A DNA stretch of 38,183 bases from an uncultured Saprospiraceae bacterium (GTDB lineage Bacteria; Bacteroidota; Bacteroidia; Chitinophagales; Saprospiraceae): the NCBI GenBank assembly GCA_937872385.1, contig CALMSO010000111.1:1-38183 (forward strand), read 5' to 3'. The notes beneath the pieces were generated by a model. The model ran no database searches. It was not told the origin of the DNA and was given only the letters and a program-made list of their open reading frames with translations. Position numbers and translations under genes: made by a program. Below are positions 32,471 through 38,183 of this stretch, one piece after another (positions within the stretch are counted from its first letter, which is position 1; each line of letters begins with the position of its first letter).

Positions 32471-33160
32471 ATGAAAACCTTTGCCCGTCAGGTACTCGAT
32501 TTTACGCAGTCTCTGCATCCAGATTTGCCTTTGCCGCCTGGCTTCGAATTGCTCTTTCCCTACACCAAGCCGGAGACCCTCCGCGTGATGACCCAATTCT
32601 ACGAGCGTTTTTATCAGGATATGCAGCCGCGCATTTTTATCTTTGGTATCAATCCGGGGCGCTTCGGCGCGGGCGTGACGGGCGTACCTTTTACCGACCC
32701 CATTCGCTTAGAAACGGAGTGCGGCATTGCCAATGATTTTGCCAAAAAGCCGGAATTGTCGTCCGATTTTGTGTATCGGTTCGTGCATGCTTATGGGGGC
32801 ACGGAAGCCTTTTACAGCCGGTTTTATATCACTTCACTGAGTCCGCTGGGTTTTGTACAAAACGGAATCAATTGCAATTATTATGATGACAAGCGCCTGC
32901 AAGCGGCCGTTGAGCCTTTTATTATCAAAAGCATCACTACCCAAATGCAATTTGGTACCACACCTCGGGTAGCCTTGTGCATGGGACAAGGTAAAAACGC
33001 TGCTTACTTTCAGAAAATCAATGCGATACATAAATTTTTCGAGCGTATATTAGTGTTGCCCCATCCGCGCTGGGTGATGCAATATCGCCGCAAACGCTTG
33101 CCCGAATTTTTGCAATTGTATGTAAATACCCTGCGCACCGCAGCAGTTTTCGAGCATTGA
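32471..33160 (+). CDS. SMUG2-like uracil-DNA glycosylase family protein (DUF4918)
   Basis: 229 residues from the ATG at 32471; the frame is open through the tRNA, so upstream starts are artefacts. Family members remove uracil or damaged pyrimidines from DNA. The active-site motif is FIFGINPGRFGAGVTGVPFT, the usual GxNPG form. A late PHPRWVMQYRRKRL segment corresponds to the DNA-binding loop with its His. YITSLSPLGFVQNGINCNYY in the middle is also typical. It is cytosolic. It converges on comEC with 30 bp between stops. Confidence 0.85.
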   Translation: MKTFARQVLDFTQSLHPDLPLPPGFELLFPYTKPETLRVMTQFYERFYQDMQPRIFIFGINPGRFGAGVTGVPFTDPIRLETECGIANDFAKKPELSSDFVYRFVHAYGGTEAFYSRFYITSLSPLGFVQNGINCNYYDDKRLQAAVEPFIIKSITTQMQFGTTPRVALCMGQGKNAAYFQKINAIHKFFERILVLPHPRWVMQYRRKRLPEFLQLYVNTLRTAAVFEH

Positions 33161-33190
33161 TTTGATGGCAATTATACAACCCTTCAATGC

Positions 33191-35266
33191 TCATTGACCA
33201 AGCACCCACGCGCCTTGCGCCTGTACATCATACGTGCGAATGCCCATCGTTGCTGCTTCCGTCTGCCATTGCGCTACGCTCCGCCAGTTGTTGGAAGCAT
33301 CGAAAATCACTTTTTGGTAGCCCTCGAAAGGAGCCAGCAAGGCCTCGAGCGCTACGCGCGGGTTATGGCAAATAAGTACGTAATCAACTGATAAAGAGGG
33401 GGATAAATCGGTTTGAATTGCGTTTTGTACAATAGCAAGCGTGATTTTACCCAATTGATACACTTCAAATGCTGCCGCTGGGTCGAGGTCAATCGCGTGT
33501 GGCGCATGGCTTCGGCGATACCAACGATGCGCTTCCTGAGCAAAACGCAGGCTCTTGGCCGGAGCATCCTCGTCGGTCAGGGCTACCAATTGTTTCCCAT
33601 CAAAATAATCTATCGCCGTATGCCGATTGAGGTGATAAACCGCGACCACCGATTGCTGGTGCACCTGCCACTGCGTGATGCCGTGCGCCAGACCCACCGC
33701 CGCCAGCCCGCCCAGCGCGGCCATGAGCCAACGAAACTGCCGGGTATTAATGGCAATGATAATGAATGCAATGATGCCGTACAACGCCAGCACTACGCCG
33801 AAACTAATCCAAATGCCTGTGACCAAACTTCCCGGAATTTGCTGAATCAGAAAAATCGCTTGATTGACCAAAGCAACAATACCGTAGAGCGCCTTGCCCA
33901 ACAGCCAGCTCCAGCCGGGAATCATGTCGGTGATAAACAATAGAAAACCGCCCGATAGAATGACTACTGCAATGGGCACAACTACCAACCCCGACAGCCA
34001 GAAGTATAGCGGAAACTGATGAAAATAGTACAAACTGATAGGCAGCGTAGTGATTTGTGCAGCCAAAGATACCGCCGACAACTTCCAGATGTAATCGCCG
34101 AGCTTGTTTTTGATGTAAAGCAATTTATAAATTTTGGGCTGAAAATATACAATGCCCAGCACCGCCAAATACGATAACTGAAAGCCCACTTCCATAATGT
34201 AATAAGGATTGAGGCAGAGTAGAAAAAAAGCCGAAGCCGCCAGCGTATTGTAAATATTGGTGTCGCGCCGCAAAGCTCGCCCAACGATGATAAAACTGAA
34301 CATGGTGCTGGCTCGCATCACCGAGGGCGAAGCGCCCGTGAGCAGCGCAAAAGCCCAGATGCCTAATATCTCCAGCACGGTACGGGCTATTTTCCAGCGG
34401 CGATCGCGCGATTTGATTAGCCCCAGCAGAAAACTGATACCCAAATAGACGAAGCCCACGTGCAGCCCCGACACCGCCAGCACATGCATGGCACCCGTAT
34501 TGGCGTAGGCAGTGCGCACCTCTTCGGTAATTTCGTCGCGGTAGCCAAGTATGAGTGCCGAAGCCACCGCCAGTTCATTATCCGTTGGGAAATGCTTGCG
34601 CAAAATAGCCACACAACGGTCGCGCAGCCGATCAGCCACCAGCATGGGGTGCAGCCCTTCGGCTGGAGCCACTAATTCATAATCACCAGGTTTGACGAAA
34701 GCTTGATAATGAACATTTTTAAAATGCATAAACCGTGCAAAATCAAAAGATTTTGGGTTTTTTGCTACCTCAATTGGGCTGATGCGCGCTTGTAGCGCAA
34801 TGCAATCGCCATAATCCCATGCCATCAGGGCCTTGCTGTCGAGATAGACGAGCAAATGCCCCGTAGCCGGTTGCCAGCTCGCGCTGCTATCCTGAATAGC
34901 CGCCACGCGGAGTTGTGCACGCGCCTTGCCGGTGCTGGTGGGCTGAAGTTGTTGAATGTAGCCCGCAATTTGATTTTCATCCTGCAAATACTGCTGGAAA
35001 TGATCGGAATAATGGCGCTCGTCGTGCCGGTAAGTTCGTTGCCAGCCTACAGCCAACAGCAAACCTGTAAGGCAGAGGCCATACAGCCAGCGCCATTGCC
35101 AGCGGGTTTTCGCAAAATTGAGGTAGAACAGCACGCCGGCACACCATGCACCTACTGCCAGGAGCCACTGCTGCGGCAAATACCCCGGCAGGTAAATGTA
35201 TAGCAAAATACCGCTAATGAAAGGCAGGAGCAGTCGTACAAAAGGTATTTCACGCCAGTTGATCAT
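33191..35266 (-). CDS. comEC: ComEC/Rec2-family competence membrane channel
   Basis: 691 residues. ComEC carries single-stranded DNA across the inner membrane in transformation. Two N-terminal helices lead into a soluble OB-like part (about 50-220), then the competence domain with the conserved AVSGLHVGFVYLGISFLL segment and many membrane helices (about 240-530). The last 150 residues are soluble (TAIDYFDGKQLVALTDEDAP and so on) and lack the HxHxDH of the metallo-beta-lactamase domain, as in other Bacteroidota members. Other competence genes are not in the window. Confidence 0.92.
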   Translation of the reverse strand: MINWREIPFVRLLLPFISGILLYIYLPGYLPQQWLLAVGAWCAGVLFYLNFAKTRWQWRWLYGLCLTGLLLAVGWQRTYRHDERHYSDHFQQYLQDENQIAGYIQQLQPTSTGKARAQLRVAAIQDSSASWQPATGHLLVYLDSKALMAWDYGDCIALQARISPIEVAKNPKSFDFARFMHFKNVHYQAFVKPGDYELVAPAEGLHPMLVADRLRDRCVAILRKHFPTDNELAVASALILGYRDEITEEVRTAYANTGAMHVLAVSGLHVGFVYLGISFLLGLIKSRDRRWKIARTVLEILGIWAFALLTGASPSVMRASTMFSFIIVGRALRRDTNIYNTLAASAFFLLCLNPYYIMEVGFQLSYLAVLGIVYFQPKIYKLLYIKNKLGDYIWKLSAVSLAAQITTLPISLYYFHQFPLYFWLSGLVVVPIAVVILSGGFLLFITDMIPGWSWLLGKALYGIVALVNQAIFLIQQIPGSLVTGIWISFGVVLALYGIIAFIIIAINTRQFRWLMAALGGLAAVGLAHGITQWQVHQQSVVAVYHLNRHTAIDYFDGKQLVALTDEDAPAKSLRFAQEAHRWYRRSHAPHAIDLDPAAAFEVYQLGKITLAIVQNAIQTDLSPSLSVDYVLICHNPRVALEALLAPFEGYQKVIFDASNNWRSVAQWQTEAATMGIRTYDVQAQGAWVLGQ

Positions 35267-35526
35267 GGCTATCAGTTTTAAAAATGTGTGTAAATTCAGA
35301 TTACTGGTTTCAGGCGATGAAAGTACCCCGTAGTTCTTGTATATCAGATATTTGGTCTAAAAGCGCCCAATTGCTACTTTTGTCGTATTAAAAATAGTCC
35401 GACTTTTGCAGCGTCATTCATGCAGGCACCAAAGTTATATGGTAACGTGATTCGGTAGCTTGCCGCAAAACAGCACACAAACGCTATGTTTTTTATACGA
35501 ACAAATTATCTAAAAGTCACCAATCA

Positions 35527-36582
35527 ATGAAAACAAATTTTCTGCTGGCAATGGGTGTTTTGGCCCTTTTTTTACTAAACGCTTGTGGCTCTACAACGCC
35601 GCTGCAAGTATTACAGCCTGCCGAAATGGTCGTACCAGATCATATTCGTGTAGTAGCTACGTTAGACAGAAGCAAGCCGGAGAAAGGCTTCCTCAACTTT
35701 TTGGAGGGGATGATTTCCGGAGAGCAAATCGGGCAGGACCGCCAAGGCCGCCGCTACGCACTCGAAGGACTAACCCAAGCACTCACGCGCACGCCGCGTT
35801 TTGAGGTGAAACACACCGGTATAGAACTGACGGGCAGCCGTGGAGGCAACAGTTTTGCCGCACCCTTAGAATGGGCAGAGGTAGAACAAATCTGCCGCGA
35901 CTATGGCGCCGACGCAATCGTCACAGTCGAAACTTTTGATACAGACAACAGCATTTCCTATCAGGAACAACGCAACAAACGCAAGGACAAGGAAGGCAAC
36001 GAATACACCGAAATTCGCTATGAAGCGCGCCTCGATATGGTGATGCGGGTAGGCTGGCGCTTTTATGACCCCAAAACGCGGGTTTTGCAGGATGAATTCA
36101 CCACTATTTCGCGTGCCCACGATTCGCAAACCGATGAGACCCGCGACAAGGCGCTGCGCCGACTGTATAGCCAGACGGCTATTACGCGCACCATTAGCTA
36201 CGATGCAGGTACGCAGTACGGTATGCGCATCGCACCAGTATGGGTGACGGTCTATAGGACTTTTTATGACAAGGGTAAAAAAGATAGCCGCGACCAGATG
36301 CAGCAAGCAGCCCGTTTTGCGCGGGCCGACCAGTGGGAACGCGCCGCCGATATCTGGCGTAATGTATTGCGCAGTGCCCCGGACCAAAAAACGGCCGGAA
36401 GGGCTGCCTACAACATGGCAGTAGCGAATGAAAGAGCTGGCTTGCTGGATTCTGCCTTAGAATGGGCCCAACGCGCCTACACCGATTTTGGTAACAAAAC
36501 GGCTCGGGACTACATTCGTACCTTGCAAATACGCATTAGCGACCAGGAACGCCTTCGGCGGCAGTTGAAAGAAAAAGTGTAA
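35527..36582 (+). CDS. Lipoprotein with TPR-like end, DUF6340-like
   Basis: 351 residues with a lipoprotein signal (MKTNFLLAMGVLALFLLNAC). The middle resembles the DUF6340 group: PAEMVVPDHIRVVATLDRSK, then FLEGMISGEQIGQDRQGRRY ALEGL-type motifs, and DYGADAIVTVETFDTD. From about residue 255 helices read QWERAADIWRNVLRSAPDQK, AAYNMAVANERAGLLDSALE and WAQRAYTDFG, which look like two TPRs. It is probably a periplasmic or outer-membrane scaffold of unknown role. A terminator-like hairpin follows. Confidence 0.75.
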   Translation: MKTNFLLAMGVLALFLLNACGSTTPLQVLQPAEMVVPDHIRVVATLDRSKPEKGFLNFLEGMISGEQIGQDRQGRRYALEGLTQALTRTPRFEVKHTGIELTGSRGGNSFAAPLEWAEVEQICRDYGADAIVTVETFDTDNSISYQEQRNKRKDKEGNEYTEIRYEARLDMVMRVGWRFYDPKTRVLQDEFTTISRAHDSQTDETRDKALRRLYSQTAITRTISYDAGTQYGMRIAPVWVTVYRTFYDKGKKDSRDQMQQAARFARADQWERAADIWRNVLRSAPDQKTAGRAAYNMAVANERAGLLDSALEWAQRAYTDFGNKTARDYIRTLQIRISDQERLRRQLKEKV

Positions 36583-36596
36583 TCTGACATCAGGAA

Positions 36597-36649
36597 GGAT
36601 GAGGTACGGCACGATGCAGAAAAATTGCTTTTTGCTTCGTACCTCGTCC
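36597..36649. terminator. Bidirectional terminator hairpin
   Basis: GGATGAGGTACG (36597-36608) pairs with CGTACCTCGTCC (36638-36649), one G-T pair, between convergent genes; GGTTTTATT follows. The inside also holds GCAGAAAAA/TTTTTGC. Confidence 0.65.
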
Positions 36650-36656
36650 GGTTTTA

Positions 36657-37256
36657 TTAGCCTTCTTCCCGGCGGCGATTAATTTCGTCGCGGATTTCGG
36701 CTGCGCGCTCGTAGTCTTCCTCGCCCAGCACTTCATCGAGCATTTGGTTGAGCGTTTCGATAGAATAAGAAGAAAGCGAAGCCTTGACCGTAGAAGCCAC
36801 TGCGCCGCGTCGGTCGGACCGAGTAGGGGGTTCCTGTTCTTCAGTTTCTTCGAGCACCACTCCGGCCGCATCAAGGATGAATTCGTAGGTATAAACCGGG
36901 CAACTGTAACGCACGGCCATCGCCAGCGCATCGGAGGTGCGGGAATCAATTTCGTACAAATCGCCGTCTTTCAGACAAATCAAACGAGCGTAAAAAATGC
37001 CATCCAACAAATTGTTAATAACCACTTCTTTCAGTTCGATATGAAAGGTATCGAGCGTGCTCTTGAACAGGTCGTGTGTCAGCGGCCGATTGGGGGCCAT
37101 GCGCTCCATTGCTACAGCAATGGCCTGAGCTTCAAAGCTGCCAATGACAATGGGCAGGCGCCGCACACCGCTCAACTCACCCAATACGACGGCATAATTG
37201 TGCGACTGGGTCACACTGTGTGAAAGGGCCACTATTTCCAGTTCTATTTTTCTCAT
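36657..37256 (-). CDS. Bifunctional nuclease-domain protein with UVR motif
   Basis: 199 residues from the ATG at 37256 (MRKIELEIVALSHSVTQSHN); the frame is open upstream to 37379 but crosses the promoter. The BFN/DUF151 domain (about 1-140) has LGELSGVRRLPIVIGSFEAQ AIA-type motifs, RPLTHDLFKSTLDTF and SRTSDALAMAVRYSCPVY. A UvrB/UvrC-type motif (LNQMLDEVLGEEDYERAAEI) ends it. Proteins of this kind have DNase/RNase activity in some bacteria. The function here is inferred. Confidence 0.9.
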   Translation of the reverse strand: MRKIELEIVALSHSVTQSHNYAVVLGELSGVRRLPIVIGSFEAQAIAVAMERMAPNRPLTHDLFKSTLDTFHIELKEVVINNLLDGIFYARLICLKDGDLYEIDSRTSDALAMAVRYSCPVYTYEFILDAAGVVLEETEEQEPPTRSDRRGAVASTVKASLSSYSIETLNQMLDEVLGEEDYERAAEIRDEINRRREEG

Positions 37257-37348
37257 AATTGTAAACAAAGCTTTTTGAAAACTACAATAACACCACTGTT
37301 TCGGGGAAAATTTACGACGATTTTTGCAAAATCTCAACAATAATGGCG

Positions 37349-37356
37349 CAAAGGTA
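37349..37356 (-). promoter_or_regulatory. Promoter of the bifunctional nuclease gene
   Basis: The minus strand reads TACCTTTG, 92 nt before the ATG at 37256 and close to the end of mazG. It shows the nuclease gene can be transcribed without mazG. Confidence 0.5.
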
Positions 37357-37375
37357 AATGGTTCAGCACAGAAAC

Positions 37376-38143
37376 TCAAACCTTTTTTGCTTCATTCCAG
37401 AGCGCGTCCATCTCCTGCAGGCTCATCTCGCGCAAGTCGCGCGGGGCATGTGCCTCGATGTATTCAAACCTTTTTTTGAACTTACGGTTCACCCGCTCCA
37501 GCGCCGTTTCGGGGTCAATGCCTTGAAAACGAGCGTAATTGACCAAAGAAAAAAGCACATCGCCAAATTCTTCCTCTACCCGCTCCGGCGAGCCGCCTTG
37601 CATTACTACCTCGTGCAGTTCTCCGAGTTCTTCCTCTACCTTAGCCCATACCTGTTCGCTGTTTTCCCATTCAAAACCCACCTGTTTGGTTTTTTCCTGC
37701 ATCCGGTAAGCTTTTACCATGGCTGGAAGTGAATTGGGCACGCCCGCCAGCACTGATTTTTTGCCTTCCTGCAATTTGAGCTGCTCCCAGTTGCGTTTTA
37801 CATCTTCTTCATTTTGCACCTGCACGTTGCCGTAGATGTGCGGATGACGCTTGACCAGCTTGTCGCAAACGGTGTGCAGCGCATCGGCAATATCAAAAGC
37901 GCCCTGCTCATCGGCAATGCGCGCATAGAAAACCATGTGCAGCATCAGGTCGCCAATTTCTTCCTTGACTTCTTCCAAATCACCCGCCAGAATGGCATCC
38001 GTCAGCTCGTAGGTCTCTTCGATGGTCAGGTTGCGGAGGCTTTCCATAGTCTGTTTCCGGTCCCAGGGGCACTGCTCGCGCAGCTCGTCCATGATGGTCA
38101 ATAATCGGGCAAATGCCTCCTGTTTTTCCGCTTGCGTATGCAT
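37376..38143 (-). CDS. mazG: Nucleoside triphosphate pyrophosphohydrolase MazG
   Basis: 255 residues, the usual length of full two-domain MazG. The enzyme hydrolyses (d)NTPs to NMPs and limits mutagenic or stress nucleotides. The first domain shows LREQCPWDRKQTMESLRNLT, EETYELTDAI and the EEVKEEIGDLMLHMVFYARI metal site. The second has KVEEELGELHEVVMQGG and ERVEEEFGDVLFSLVNYARF with the EExxE...ExxD pattern. It is cytosolic. The nuclease gene lies 119 bp downstream and has its own promoter. Confidence 0.95.
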   Translation of the reverse strand: MHTQAEKQEAFARLLTIMDELREQCPWDRKQTMESLRNLTIEETYELTDAILAGDLEEVKEEIGDLMLHMVFYARIADEQGAFDIADALHTVCDKLVKRHPHIYGNVQVQNEEDVKRNWEQLKLQEGKKSVLAGVPNSLPAMVKAYRMQEKTKQVGFEWENSEQVWAKVEEELGELHEVVMQGGSPERVEEEFGDVLFSLVNYARFQGIDPETALERVNRKFKKRFEYIEAHAPRDLREMSLQEMDALWNEAKKV

Positions 38144-38151
38144 TTTTCGGT

Positions 38152-38159
38152 TACTTTTG
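38152..38159 (+). promoter_or_regulatory. Putative promoter pointing out of the window
   Basis: TACTTTTG on the plus strand with a TTG 17 nt upstream. It would read a gene beyond 38183, divergent from mazG. Confidence 0.3.
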
Positions 38160-38183
38160 CGTTATTTTTTTAGAAAACCATTT

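Overview
The window looks like a chromosomal segment of a Bacteroidota bacterium, plausibly Saprospiria/Chitinophagia-like. The evidence is an LpxC-FabZ fusion, a type IX secretion sorting domain, DUF4221 lipoproteins, TAnnTTTG-type promoter boxes and mostly weak Shine-Dalgarno signals.

Layout. (1) 1-2717: a partial coiled-coil gene, a broken T9SS-exported SGNH-hydrolase-like gene and a secreted coiled-coil protein. (2) 2718-7872: housekeeping genes. A cluster of DnaA boxes lies in front of dnaB, followed by a 23S pseudouridine synthase, a lone TolC-type protein, a 5'(3')-nucleotidase and a small ferredoxin-fold protein. (3) 8287-14629: an array of five DUF4221-type lipoproteins, all on the minus strand. 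A tiny secreted peptide ORF lies upstream of them, with a promoter preceded by four 10-bp repeats. (4) 14889-24741: an A+T-rich block between two 222-bp direct repeats that differ at one base. It carries seven co-oriented genes: a J-domain-like tail-anchored protein, a membrane-anchored GrpE-like protein, a divergent Hsp70, a lipoprotein with a long charged helix, a Ser/Thr kinase fused to an AAA+ ATPase, a TerB-like protein and a small membrane protein. (5) 24812-31019: a MerR regulator, the lipid A operon lpxD-lpxC/fabZ-lpxA-ABC ATPase, and the divergent hemC-hemD pair. (6) 31167-38183: two small lipoproteins, tRNA-Ser(UGA), a SMUG2-like uracil-DNA glycosylase, comEC, a DUF6340-like lipoprotein, a bifunctional nuclease and mazG.

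The main discovery candidate is block 4. It has the parts of a full Hsp70 cycle (Hsp70, J-like, GrpE-like) in divergent, membrane-tethered form. These sit in one operon with a kinase-AAA+ fusion and a TerB-like protein, on what appears to be a recently acquired or excisable island. Its function is unknown; a stress-sensing, quality-control or phage-conflict role is inference only. No transposase, integrase or CRISPR array was seen in the window.
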